From: Affinundibacterium seohonense
GTDB lineage: Bacteria; Pseudomonadota; Gammaproteobacteria; Burkholderiales; Burkholderiaceae_D
Assembly (NCBI RefSeq): GCF_014284305.1
Contig: NZ_JACOFW010000008.1
Span: forward strand, 91,156-155,155
Direction: 5' to 3'
DNA: 64,000 nt
The translations under genes were made by a program, and so were the position numbers. Below are positions 1-8,476 of the stretch, piece after piece. The stretch's first letter is position 1, and every line of letters begins with the position of its first letter. The notes beneath the pieces are model-generated. The model did not search any database, was not told the origin of the DNA, and saw only the letters and a program-made list of their open reading frames with translations.

Positions 1-2157
1 ATCTCCAGCACCGTCAACTACATCAATAACCTGAAAATCCGTAAAGTTAGCGGCACTGAAGAACAACAAGTTAAAGGCTTACCAAAAGATCCTTTGATCG
101 CCAATATCAGCTGGTCGCCGAATGAAAAGAAAATCGCCTTCACTCACACTACCGACAAGGGCGTGGAACTGTGGGTAATTGACGTCGCTAGCGCACAAGC
201 AAAAAAAATCAGCGGCGCGAACTTGAATGCCAATCTGGATAGCCCTTTTATCTGGTTTAAAGACAGCGATAATCTCTTAGTGAAATTCCTACCAAAAAAT
301 CGTGCACCGCTGCTGGACGCAAGCAAAGACTTGCCGACTGGGGCGATCATTTCGAATGCAGATGGAAAAGCGGCACAAAACCGTACTTACCCAGATTTGC
401 TGAAGAACCGCAACGACGAAATCAATTTTGAAAATATCGCCAGTTCCGAGTTATATAAGGTAAGTGTGAATGGCACAAGCAGCTTGTGGAAAAAGGCAGA
501 GATGTTTGCTGGAGAGAGCTTTTCTCCTGACGGTAAGCTCATCATGATCACCAGCATACAAAAGCCTTTCTCTTACGTCGTTCCTGCCAGTCGTTTTCCG
601 AGCAAAACCGTGGTCATGGATCTGACCGGTAAAGTGATTAAGACGGTCAACGAAGTGCCTTTAACTGAGATTGTTCCTAAAGGTTTTAGCGCGGTGCGTG
701 AAGGTAAACGTAACATGAACTGGCGTGCAGATAAGCCTGCCAGTTTGTCCTATGTGGTCGCATTAGACGGCGGCGATCCTGCGAAAAAAGTCGATTTCCG
801 AGATGAAGTATTTCAGTGGGATGCGCCCTTTGATCAAGCGCCAAAATCGCTGGTAAAAACCGCGCAACGTTTCGGCGGTATTGTATGGGGTAACGATAAG
901 TTGGCGGTCATTAGCGATAGCTGGTATGACACGCGAAATGAAAAAACCTATTTCTTCAACCCATCCAATCCTGCAGAAACACCACGTTTGGTATTCGACC
1001 GGAACGCTCAGGATTTGTATGCCAATCCTGGTCGCTTCGAAACCAAGCGCAATCAGTATGACCGACGCGTATTGGCTATTGAAGATAACAAAGCCTACTT
1101 AATTGGTGCCGGACATACCAAGAAAGGTCAATTCCCATTTATTGATGCGATGAATGTGGATAGCTTAGAAAAAACTCGCGTTTACCAATCGACGTATACC
1201 GACAAGATTGAAAATATCCAATCCATTGAAGACTTTACCAAGGGCGACGTGTTGGTGCAAATACAGTCTAAAACGGATTTCCCAAATTTCTACTTCCGCA
1301 ATATCAAAGATGCTAAGTTAACACCGATTACGCAATTTAAAAACCCGTATGAAGGTTTGAAAAACGTCTCCAAAGAAGTGATCAAATACCAGCGTAAAGA
1401 CGGCGTGCAGTTATCAGGCACTTTATATTTGCCTGCAGGCTACGACAAAACCAAGAAAGAGAAATTACCGCTCTTGATCTGGGCTTATCCGGCAGAATTT
1501 AAAGATAAAGACTCTGCGGGCCAAAGCACGCACAACCCAAATGCGTTCACTGCGCCTAGCTATGGTTCTTTCATCTACTGGGCAACCCGTGGTTATGCGG
1601 TCTTGGATGATGCCGCCTTCCCTATCATTGGCGAAGGTAAAACAGAACCGAATGATAATTTTGTTCCACAGTTAGTCGACAATGCTGAAGCTGCCATTGA
1701 TGCTGTCGATGCGCTTGGTTATATCGACCGGAAAAAAGTCGCGGTTGGTGGTCATTCCTACGGTGCATTTATGACGGCCAATTTATTGACCTACTCTAAA
1801 TTATTTGCCTGCGGTATCGCACGTAGCGGCGCTTACAACCGTACCTTGACACCTTTTGGTTTCCAAAGTGAACAACGCAATTATTGGGAAACACCTGAGG
1901 TGTATACCAAAATGTCGCCGTTCATGAACGCAGACAAAATGAAAACGCCGATCTTGTTAGTACACGGTGAAGCGGACAATAATCCAGGCACCTTCACGCT
2001 GCAAACTGAGCGCTATTTCCAAGCATTAAAAGGCTTGGGCGCCCCAGCCCGCATGGTGATCTTGCCAAAAGAAAGTCATGGCTACGCAGCACGTGAAAAC
2101 ATTTTGCATCTGTTGTGGGAGCAAGATCAATTCTTGGAAAAATGTTTGAAGAAATAA
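1..2157 (+). CDS. S9 family (prolyl oligopeptidase-type) serine peptidase, 5' end cut by window
   Basis: The frame is open from base 1, so the TTG/ATG choices inside are not real starts; the N-terminus lies outside the window. The N-terminal two thirds look like beta-propeller blades (repeated W/F-S-P and D-G-K type turns), as in S9 peptidases. The C-terminal alpha/beta-hydrolase domain carries the catalytic triad: nucleophile Ser in GGHSYGAF (codon 1756-1758), Asp in HGEADNNPG (1975-1977) and His in ESHGY (2077-2079). The closest group I recognise is S9D, the glutamyl-endopeptidase-like branch, because of the SYGSFIYWATRGYAV and DNAEAAIDAV stretches. Probably periplasmic as in relatives, but the signal peptide cannot be seen. 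A terminator follows directly. Family assignment is firm, substrate is not. Confidence 0.93.
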   Translation: MSSTVNYINNLKIRKVSGTEEQQVKGLPKDPLIANISWSPNEKKIAFTHTTDKGVELWVIDVASAQAKKISGANLNANLDSPFIWFKDSDNLLVKFLPKNRAPLLDASKDLPTGAIISNADGKAAQNRTYPDLLKNRNDEINFENIASSELYKVSVNGTSSLWKKAEMFAGESFSPDGKLIMITSIQKPFSYVVPASRFPSKTVVMDLTGKVIKTVNEVPLTEIVPKGFSAVREGKRNMNWRADKPASLSYVVALDGGDPAKKVDFRDEVFQWDAPFDQAPKSLVKTAQRFGGIVWGNDKLAVISDSWYDTRNEKTYFFNPSNPAETPRLVFDRNAQDLYANPGRFETKRNQYDRRVLAIEDNKAYLIGAGHTKKGQFPFIDAMNVDSLEKTRVYQSTYTDKIENIQSIEDFTKGDVLVQIQSKTDFPNFYFRNIKDAKLTPITQFKNPYEGLKNVSKEVIKYQRKDGVQLSGTLYLPAGYDKTKKEKLPLLIWAYPAEFKDKDSAGQSTHNPNAFTAPSYGSFIYWATRGYAVLDDAAFPIIGEGKTEPNDNFVPQLVDNAEAAIDAVDALGYIDRKKVAVGGHSYGAFMTANLLTYSKLFACGIARSGAYNRTLTPFGFQSEQRNYWETPEVYTKMSPFMNADKMKTPILLVHGEADNNPGTFTLQTERYFQALKGLGAPARMVILPKESHGYAARENILHLLWEQDQFLEKCLKK

Positions 2158-2180
2158 GCACCGAACCATCTTAAGACGAA

Positions 2181-2220
2181 AACCGATGTGATGATCAAAT
2201 CGATCCACATCGGTTTTTTA
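2181..2220 (+). terminator. Rho-independent terminator after S9 peptidase
   Basis: A 10-bp stem, AACCGATGTG at 2181-2190 pairing with CACATCGGTT at 2206-2215, is followed by a run of T. It lies between two convergent genes and partly overlaps the stop codon of the minus-strand gene, so it may serve both directions. Confidence 0.8.
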
Positions 2221-2910
2221 TTGCGCCACATTGATTCCCAAACTCTGCGGAGTCAAGCCTGGTACAGCTTCACATTCACTGATTAATCGATGCGGTTTCC
2301 CATCACACACAAACACATGATGCTGGCCCTGTGGTGTCCTTTGCGGACTACGATAAACATAGATCTCACCATCCCCCGTTCCTTGTTTATCGTCGAACAT
2401 GCGATTCAACAATTTCAGCGGAAACTTCCCCAAACTTTTACTCGAAATTTTTTTATTAATTGCTTCAGTCTTTCCGTAATTGACTTCACGAGTTTTATGA
2501 TTACGTATCGTGTGCAACATCAAAAACGTGGGCGTGCCATCGGTAGTCGGTAATAAACTTCGAGTGGTTCCTAATAAAAAAGCGGCAGCACAAGCCGAAG
2601 CGCAGCGCCCGATGGCCTCCGTTCGCAACTGGTGGCGATTAATCAATATCTCAATTTTTTCCAAAATAATGGTGGCGGCGGCACCTGAACCTGGCGAGTC
2701 CTCAAACTGCAAGGTATTGAAAGCGGATTTGTGAGTGGACATTGCCAATTCAATTTGCGCAACACTGTCTAGACTTAATTCGCCCTGCAAAGAGATGCGA
2801 CTATGGTCTGTCACCACCCGATAGGATTTGATTGCGATGGTCCCAAAAGTCAGCGTGATGATAAGTAATTCGGCGACCCAAACGCGCCAAGGATTTGTTT
2901 GTTTTTGCAA
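2218..2910 (-). CDS. Membrane-anchored ClpP/crotonase-fold protein (COG3904-like), putative serine hydrolase
   Basis: 230 residues. One hydrophobic segment (about residues 10-27) suggests a signal anchor, placing the rest in the periplasm. The stretch GRCASACAAAFLLG (about 101-114) resembles the conserved Ser segment of periplasmic ClpP-fold proteins (typically G-x-C-x-S-A-C followed by a hydrophobic strand), with Ser105 as the likely nucleophile. The C-terminal 60 residues have no feature I recognise beyond two cysteines. The only start in this frame is TTG at 2910 (an in-frame TGA lies just upstream), with a weak GAG upstream of it; the six 12-bp tandem repeats begin 10 bp upstream. Single gene, convergent with the S9 peptidase. 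Fold assignment is moderate; proteolytic activity is not shown. Confidence 0.6.
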   Translation of the reverse strand: MQKQTNPWRVWVAELLIITLTFGTIAIKSYRVVTDHSRISLQGELSLDSVAQIELAMSTHKSAFNTLQFEDSPGSGAAATIILEKIEILINRHQLRTEAIGRCASACAAAFLLGTTRSLLPTTDGTPTFLMLHTIRNHKTREVNYGKTEAINKKISSKSLGKFPLKLLNRMFDDKQGTGDGEIYVYRSPQRTPQGQHHVFVCDGKPHRLISECEAVPGLTPQSLGINVAQ

Positions 2911-2920
2911 TTCTGTTTCT

Positions 2921-2992
2921 CAATCCAATCTTCAATCTAATTTTCAATCTGATTCTAAATCTGATTCTAAATCTGATTCTCAATCTGACTTT
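2921..2992. repeat. Six tandem 12-bp repeats upstream of the ClpP-fold gene
   Basis: Six consecutive 12-bp units (starting at 2921, 2933, 2945, 2957, 2969 and 2981) fit the pattern C/A-AATCTGATTCT. Units 4 and 5 are identical; the outer ones diverge by 1-4 bases. The array ends 10 bp from the TTG start codon of the minus-strand ClpP-fold gene, so it occupies that gene's 5' leader or promoter. Both strands happen to stay open through it, but neither open frame looks like a real protein. Confidence 0.85.
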
Positions 2993-3484
2993 TCTTATGA
3001 GGTAAATTTGCTTTTCGCCCTCTATACCCGCCGCGCTGGCACGCTGTCGGTCGCAAGGTCTTTTCATTTTAGCTAGTAAATTCACGTCATGGACAGCTAT
3101 TTCATGATTCTGGCTTGAACTGTAAACAGATCGATCGCGGGCTAGTGCCAGATTCGGTGAGTTTGTTCCCAAAAACCCACAGAAGTCGAAAAAAACTCGA
3201 AAAATACACACGCACCAAAAGAGCTCGTCCCTCATTTATCCAATGCACAAATAAGCTAGTATTGCACCAGAGTTGGGAATTTGATCGACGAGAAAGTCAT
3301 TCCCGCACCAATAAAATGCAATCGCAAAAAGTCTGACAGACTTATACGATTTAGAAATAATCCACATATGAAATCGCAATTTCGCGACTAGAAAATCAAT
3401 CCGTATATTGTCTCCATCGGCTTCGCATTTTGAATCACAAGTTCCCGCGAAGCCGTCCTATTTCTCAACCTAAATGGAGCTGCT
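2993..3484. other. Intergenic region, promoters of two divergent genes
   Basis: No convincing gene: the open frames here are short, have no start context and read as low-quality peptides. The region should hold the promoters for the minus-strand ClpP-fold gene and for the plus-strand TonB-domain gene. No clear -35/-10 pair could be singled out by eye. Confidence 0.5.
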
Positions 3485-3859
3485 ATGACAAACTCAAAAT
3501 TCTACACTCGCGCTGTATTTGCTTTCATCTTAAGTACAACATCTTTCATGGCCAGCGCGACTGAATCCATCAATCCGTGGAATAACAACACCTGCAACAT
3601 GCCTGAATACGACAGTAAAATGTTGCGCGGCGAAGAGAAAGGCGTCGTCAAATTGCGTTTTACAACGGACACCAATGGGAATGTCATCGACGCTGCCATC
3701 GAAGAGTCGAGTGGATTCAGCAATCTTGATCGCGCATCCATGTCGGCACTAAAGGGTTGCCGGTTCACGATGGCAAATCACAACAGCAAACCAGAAACAA
3801 CTGGCACACCAGAGAAACGTGAGTCCCGACTAATCAGTTTTAATTGGGCGATCAAGTAA
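3485..3859 (+). CDS. Secreted TonB C-terminal-domain protein
   Basis: 124 residues with a cleavable signal peptide (about residues 1-26, ending ...FMASA). The remainder matches the TonB C-terminal fold: GVVKLRFTTDTNGNVIDAAI followed by SSGFSNLDRASMSALKGCRF, which is the typical strand-helix core with a Leu-Asp-x-Ala-x-x-x-Ala-Leu helix. It lacks the TonB transmembrane anchor and proline-rich spacer, so it is not a classical energy transducer; small stand-alone proteins of this type are common in Betaproteobacteria and their role is unknown. Two cysteines (NTCNMP and KGCRF) could form a disulfide. The ATG at 3485 is preceded by GGAG at a good distance. A terminator follows. Confidence 0.75.
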   Translation: MTNSKFYTRAVFAFILSTTSFMASATESINPWNNNTCNMPEYDSKMLRGEEKGVVKLRFTTDTNGNVIDAAIEESSGFSNLDRASMSALKGCRFTMANHNSKPETTGTPEKRESRLISFNWAIK

Positions 3860-3914
3860 TCAACTCGTCTAAGAGCGGATCATCGATATTTTCTCACTCA
3901 CTACACTCAACAAA

Positions 3915-3950
3915 AAACGGGCAGTGCGGCAAGTCCGACTGCCTGTTTTT
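3915..3950 (+). terminator. Bidirectional terminator between TonB-domain gene and GGDEF-EAL gene
   Basis: AAACGGGCAGT pairs with ACTGCCTGTTT (one G-U pair), with A-rich sequence before and T-rich sequence after it. The genes on either side converge, so the hairpin can serve both. Confidence 0.75.
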
Positions 3951-3965
3951 CAACGACAATGCAAA

Positions 3966-5156
3966 TCAAAAATCTGAAATTTTAAAAGCCGGACGCCATT
4001 GTTGTATCCACTCTGGTATCAATGCCGCAGGCATCGGGCGTGCGATGCCATAACCTTGCGCATGATCACATCCGATCGACAGTAACTTCTCGCCGTGTTC
4101 TATTGTTTCGACACCTTCCGCAATCACACTGCGATGAAACGCCGCAGCCAAGCCTATCACCCCTTTGATAATAGCCAAGTCACCTTCGTCTTCTAACATA
4201 TCACGTACGAAGCTTTGATCAATCTTTAAGATTTCTGCGGGGAGACGTTTTAAATACCGCAGTGAAGAATAGCCGGTACCAAAGTCATCGAGGGCAAAGC
4301 GAATACCTAATTCTTGGCAACACTGTATGACCTGCGAGACTTTCTCAATATCGTCAAGTGCACTGCTCTCTAAGATTTCTAGCTCTAGCATAGGATACAG
4401 TGACGGAGGATATGCCTCTAAAATTTTCCGCAGACGCTGCGTAAAATCGGCTTGCTGCAATTGCAAACCACCGACATTAACACTGATAGATAGTTGCAGT
4501 CCCTGCTCCCGCCATTGCATCATTTGCGCCAACGCCGTGCCAATTACCCATTCCCCTAATTCGATACTAAATAAATGATTTTCTACTGCTGGCAAAAAAT
4601 TAGCGGGCGCCAATAAACCTTTGGTCGGATGCTGCCAACGAATTAATGCTTCAGTACCGAATACGACACCAGTGCGCATATTCACTTTAGGTTGGTAATA
4701 CAAAACAAACTCACGATGCATCAATGCATGTTGTATACGCGTGAGGTCATCGCGCTGTATTTTTACCGCGGCGTCTTGTGCTACATCGAACAGATGGAAA
4801 CAATTTTTTCCTGCCTGTTTAGACAAATACATGGCTTGATCAGCATGACGCAACAACTGCTCTGCATCAACGCCATCTTGCGGATAGATCGTGACGCCTA
4901 TGCTGGCACTGACCTGTAACTCAACATGATGTAAGGTAATTGGCTCGGCAGCCGCACTCAACAAACGTCCCAATACAGGTTCACAGTCTTTACTGTCTTC
5001 GAGATCACTTAGGATGGCTACAAATTCATCACCACCAATTCGCGCCAAGGTATCACCTTCTCGCAAGGCCGAACGCAAGCGTGCCGCCACCGTAATGAGG
5101 AGCTCATCGCCCATACTATGCCCATACATATCATTGACGGTTTTGAACCCATCCAA
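3966..5156 (-). CDS. GGDEF-EAL half of a c-di-GMP enzyme, cut off from its PAS half by an in-frame stop
   Basis: Downstream part of one gene that continues in the same frame from the PAS protein at 5199-6866. The GGDEF domain has an intact IGGDEF signature with an RxxD inhibitory site (REGD) five residues before it. The EAL domain follows with TEALIRWQHP, DDFGTGYSSL and a late AEGVET, i.e. catalytic motifs look intact for both cyclase and phosphodiesterase. The coordinates begin at the only possible downstream start, a TTG inside the GGDEF domain, which removes the first part of that domain and has no visible ribosome binding site; more likely this half is not made, or is made only by read-through. 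The sequence between the TAA at 5199-5201 and this TTG codes the expected missing residues (QRRGNSLAVAFLD), so the reading frame itself is undamaged. Best treated as the 3' part of a pseudogene. Confidence 0.85.
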   Translation of the reverse strand: MDGFKTVNDMYGHSMGDELLITVAARLRSALREGDTLARIGGDEFVAILSDLEDSKDCEPVLGRLLSAAAEPITLHHVELQVSASIGVTIYPQDGVDAEQLLRHADQAMYLSKQAGKNCFHLFDVAQDAAVKIQRDDLTRIQHALMHREFVLYYQPKVNMRTGVVFGTEALIRWQHPTKGLLAPANFLPAVENHLFSIELGEWVIGTALAQMMQWREQGLQLSISVNVGGLQLQQADFTQRLRKILEAYPPSLYPMLELEILESSALDDIEKVSQVIQCCQELGIRFALDDFGTGYSSLRYLKRLPAEILKIDQSFVRDMLEDEGDLAIIKGVIGLAAAFHRSVIAEGVETIEHGEKLLSIGCDHAQGYGIARPMPAALIPEWIQQWRPAFKISDF

Positions 5157-5198
5157 ATCTAAGAAGGCAACGGCTAGAGAATTACCACGGCGTTGACA

Positions 5199-6866
5199 TT
5201 AATGCATCGCTTGTTGCATGCGATCAGCCAGTAGTACTCGATTAGGCAAATGCGTTAACGCATCATAGTGGGCAATATGCTCCAACATACTATTGGATCT
5301 CTCCAATTCGGCATAAGCATTTTTCAAAGCTACCTGGGCTATTTTCTGCTCCGAAATATCTTGAAAAATACCAGTCAGGCGAATTGCCTTGCCATTTTGC
5401 ATCGTGACGTGACAAGTGGTTCTGACAGTGATCTTTCTACCCTTCACGGTCAATTTTTCCAGCTCCAAATCATATTCCTCACCAAACTCTGTGGCTCGTG
5501 CCAGTGCAGCTTGTAACTGAACTCTAGATTCTGGCAAAAAGTAGCCAATTCCAGCGTCAATCGAAGGATTAAATTCTTCACGAGTGGTATCGTGAATTCG
5601 GTATGTTTCATCGGTCCAGTTTAAGGTATTCGTACGTAAATCAATTTCCCAGCCACCAATTTGGGCAATTGCCTGACACTCGGTCAACAATTGCGTGGAA
5701 CTGGCCAAAGCCTGTTCAGTTCGTTTGCGGTCAGTGATGTCCTGCGCAGTTCCAGTCAAAGCCACCGCTTTACCGGCATCATCGAAAAATGGTTCACTCT
5801 TGGCCTCGATCCATAAAAAATCACCGTTCGCCAATGGGTAGCGAAAATCCAATTGTTGACTGCCTTCGGCCTGTAAATATTGTGCATGTATGCGGATGAA
5901 CTCTGCCTGATCCTCTGGATGAACTCGCGCAATAATTTTGTCTATTGAAGGCGGTGGTAACTGTGGATCGAAATCAAAAATTCGATACATTTCGTCGGAC
6001 CAGACTGAAACATTGTTGATGAGATCTCGCTGCCAACTACCAATTTTTGCCCGAGCCTGTGCTGCCACCAAGTTTTTTTCACTGAGACGTAAAGCGGTCT
6101 CATTGTCTTTGCTAGCCGAAATATCTGTGCTCGAACCTATCCACTGCACAATATGACCCTGCTGATCACGTAGAGGCATCGCTAAACTCACATGCCATCG
6201 ATAAACACCATCAGCTCTTCGCAGACGACATTCCGCCTCGTACTGCGTACCAGTGGTGATCGCTTGATACCAACGTTCACGTGCCCGTATCAAATCGTCT
6301 GGGTGTACTAATGTCTCCCAACCCGCGCCGTAAATACTCTCAACAGAAACACCAAAATAATCAAGGGTGTGTTGATTCACGAAACTTAAGCTGCCATCGG
6401 CGTTGGCTATCCAGACTTGCTGAGGAATCACCTCAATCAAAGAGCGAAAGCGCAATTCACTGTCGAACAAAGATTGCTCAATATTTTTTCTCGAACTGAT
6501 ATCGTGGGCGATACCGAAGATCGCAACAATGTCACCCGTTGGTTGGCGTAACGGACTGAGTCTTAACTCTAGCCATGGAGACCCACCTTTTAGTCCAAGT
6601 ATCTTGACCTCAAGGCAAACTTGTTCGCCCGCGCTAACTCGACGAAGTAAGTTCTCAACATCCGCAAAAAATGCGGGATCAATAAACCTGGTTAAAGAAA
6701 CACCATCAAGCTCTTGAAAACTGTCCGCTTCAAACAGCGCCAACCCTGCCGAATTAATTTGCGAGAAGCAACCGTCTAATGAAATTAACTGTAGACATCC
6801 TTGGAAAACAGGGTGCGCGCTGCGGTCATTAATAATCTGCGTGAGATTATGAAGTGGATTTGTCAT
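5199..6866 (-). CDS. Multi-PAS sensor half of a split PAS-GGDEF-EAL protein
   Basis: 555 residues. Four PAS/PAC modules can be seen at roughly 15-125, 135-255, 265-385 and 390-510 (repeated PAS ends such as IFGIAHDISSRK, WIGSSTDISASK, LTGTAQDITDRK and LTGIFQDISEQK). After a short coiled linker it enters a GGDEF domain (HYDALTHLPNRVLLADRMQQAMH) and stops at TAA (5199-5201). The same frame continues past that codon into the rest of the GGDEF and an EAL domain, so a single nonsense change, for example CAA to TAA, has split a typical four-PAS c-di-GMP turnover protein. No transmembrane segment is visible, so sensing would be cytoplasmic. The truncated product, if stable, would have sensing domains without output. 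Confidence 0.87.
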   Translation of the reverse strand: MTNPLHNLTQIINDRSAHPVFQGCLQLISLDGCFSQINSAGLALFEADSFQELDGVSLTRFIDPAFFADVENLLRRVSAGEQVCLEVKILGLKGGSPWLELRLSPLRQPTGDIVAIFGIAHDISSRKNIEQSLFDSELRFRSLIEVIPQQVWIANADGSLSFVNQHTLDYFGVSVESIYGAGWETLVHPDDLIRARERWYQAITTGTQYEAECRLRRADGVYRWHVSLAMPLRDQQGHIVQWIGSSTDISASKDNETALRLSEKNLVAAQARAKIGSWQRDLINNVSVWSDEMYRIFDFDPQLPPPSIDKIIARVHPEDQAEFIRIHAQYLQAEGSQQLDFRYPLANGDFLWIEAKSEPFFDDAGKAVALTGTAQDITDRKRTEQALASSTQLLTECQAIAQIGGWEIDLRTNTLNWTDETYRIHDTTREEFNPSIDAGIGYFLPESRVQLQAALARATEFGEEYDLELEKLTVKGRKITVRTTCHVTMQNGKAIRLTGIFQDISEQKIAQVALKNAYAELERSNSMLEHIAHYDALTHLPNRVLLADRMQQAMH

Positions 6867-6984
6867 CGTTACCGTTCTTCAAAATTAGTGTTACAGAATG
6901 ACTCAGATTAATCTCGAAAAATTCTAACAACAGTTTCTCACAGGTAAGAGATTGATGCTACGTCTAAGAAGAAATTCGGACAAT

Positions 6985-7019
6985 CTTGAGGTGTTGTGCG
7001 AAGAACACCTCAAGTTTTT
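6985..7019. terminator. Stem-loop between amidohydrolase operon and PAS gene
   Basis: CTTGAGGTGTT (6985-6995) pairs perfectly with AACACCTCAAG (7004-7014). A T-run follows on the plus strand only, whereas the neighbouring genes are on the minus strand; the hairpin follows the amidohydrolase gene at 7046 but lacks a U-tract in that direction. Confidence 0.5.
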
Positions 7020-7045
7020 CTATACAAACAAAAAAATTGACGTGC

Positions 7046-8476
7046 TTAAGGTTGCGTTTTCTGCAAATATTTCTGTTGATATTTTTCAGTCAGACGCGAT
7101 TGTTTGGTACTAATATCGACTGCTCTGCCTTGAATATAAACTTGTTCAATTTGGCTGGTCGTTTCAAGTGGATCACCATTCGAGACAAAAAAATTCGCCA
7201 TTTTGCCCAACTCCAAAGAGCCGAGTTTGTCTGCCACACCAAGAATCTGCGCTGGATACAAAGTAATCGCCTTAAGTGCTTCATTGGGCGGCAAGCCAAA
7301 AGTCGCTGCGACTGCGGCCTCATACGGTAAGTTACGTTCGTTCGGCGCATCATCATCAGTACCTGCACGGGCTATGCAAAACTGCACACCAGCTTGTGCC
7401 AACTTTGCGGCCACTGTGTAGTAGTCATCGTAATTTGCTCCGCGACGCATCGGTAATTTATGAATACCCGTGACGATCACTGCGACTTGTTGCTGCTTCA
7501 ATACCTCAGCTAATAAGGGCGCATCAGCACCGCCGACGATCACCGCCTTCAAGTTATATCGCTTCGCAAAATTCAACGCAAATCGGATCTGGTTGATATC
7601 TTGCGCGTGGAAAAATACTGTGCGCTTGCCAGCTAAGGCAGGTAACATGGCTTCCCAACGGACATCAATTTTCGTAGCCTCTAGTTGTCCAACTTGGTTC
7701 TGAGCGCGGGCATCGCGATAAGAGATAGCGGACTCAAACGCCTCTTCCAGCATCTTTAAGCGCTGGGCACTCACTTTACGCATATCTTCCAAACGTGCAT
7801 CAAACGGTGCTGGAAACAACTCAGGATTGAAGCGCAAGTTCGGCAAGGTAATGTGCAAACCCACCTCAGCCTGGATCGCCATATCCTCCCAAGTCCAACC
7901 ATCCATTTGTATCAAAGCGGAAGTCCCATTAATTAAGCCCGCTGGCGAGTTAGGCACTGACAAGGTCGCCAGTACGCCGTTAGCACGCGCGGTCGTGATC
8001 AGCTCACTATCAGGATTGACGGCGACCAGAGCACGCGCATTTGGATTGATTGCACCAGCTTCAGCATAGTCCAGCGTCGCCCGCACTGATTGCACTTCCG
8101 CCAAACCCATCACGGTATTTGCTGCAATCATGCCAGGATAAATATGCTTACCACCGACATCAACAACTTTGGTATTTGGCGGAACATCGATCTGATTTCC
8201 AATAGCAACAATGCGTCCTTTATCGACCAGCATACTACCGTTAACGACATTCTCGCCACTCACAGTGTGGATAGTCGCGCCCTTGAAGAGCAGAGGTGTT
8301 TTTTGCGCGGCAGCGGGAACATTGTCAGTGGCGAATGCTATGCTACTCAAACTCAAAACGCTTACCATGCCGGCACCCAACATCAACTTGACGCTGCGAG
8401 TTAAAGAATTTGCTGTCATCATCAATCGTGCATTCAAAGTGGTGGTTGAAAAAATAATTTGTGGAGATGTCGTCAT
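7046..8476 (-). CDS. Exported amidohydrolase-like protein without HxH metal motif
   Basis: 476 residues from the ATG at 8476. The N-terminus is a long signal peptide ending near SIAFA-TDN. The overall shape is amidohydrolase-superfamily: a flanking beta-sandwich (VVNGSMLVDKGRIVAIG), barrel entry GKHIYPGMIAANTV where family members normally have PGxIDxHxH, and a standard end with ALKAITLYPAQILGVADKLGSLELGKMANF. The first metal-binding His-x-His is replaced by AANTV (about residues 118-122), so metal-dependent catalysis is doubtful. The start codon overlaps the upstream stop as TAATG, which implies translational coupling with the larger amidohydrolase. I infer that the two act as a pair in the periplasm, on peptides or cyclic amides; the substrate is unknown. 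Confidence 0.82.
   Translation of the reverse strand: MTTSPQIIFSTTTLNARLMMTANSLTRSVKLMLGAGMVSVLSLSSIAFATDNVPAAAQKTPLLFKGATIHTVSGENVVNGSMLVDKGRIVAIGNQIDVPPNTKVVDVGGKHIYPGMIAANTVMGLAEVQSVRATLDYAEAGAINPNARALVAVNPDSELITTARANGVLATLSVPNSPAGLINGTSALIQMDGWTWEDMAIQAEVGLHITLPNLRFNPELFPAPFDARLEDMRKVSAQRLKMLEEAFESAISYRDARAQNQVGQLEATKIDVRWEAMLPALAGKRTVFFHAQDINQIRFALNFAKRYNLKAVIVGGADAPLLAEVLKQQQVAVIVTGIHKLPMRRGANYDDYYTVAAKLAQAGVQFCIARAGTDDDAPNERNLPYEAAVAATFGLPPNEALKAITLYPAQILGVADKLGSLELGKMANFFVSNGDPLETTSQIEQVYIQGRAVDISTKQSRLTEKYQQKYLQKTQP

Noticed and set aside
2828..3076. Plus-strand open frame with Ser-Lys-Ser-Asp repeats
   Set aside because: Same repeat artefact, antisense to the ClpP-fold gene start and without ribosome binding site.
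2801..3235. Open frame through the 12-bp repeat on the minus strand, giving an Arg-Ile-rich peptide
   Set aside because: The repeat keeps any frame open because 12 is a multiple of 3; no start context, no family, and it overlaps the start of the ClpP-fold gene.
5014..5200. Possible restart codon (ATG overlapping the TAA at 5199) for the GGDEF half
   Set aside because: The ATG in TAATG is in another frame and stops after a few codons; it cannot restore the EAL half.
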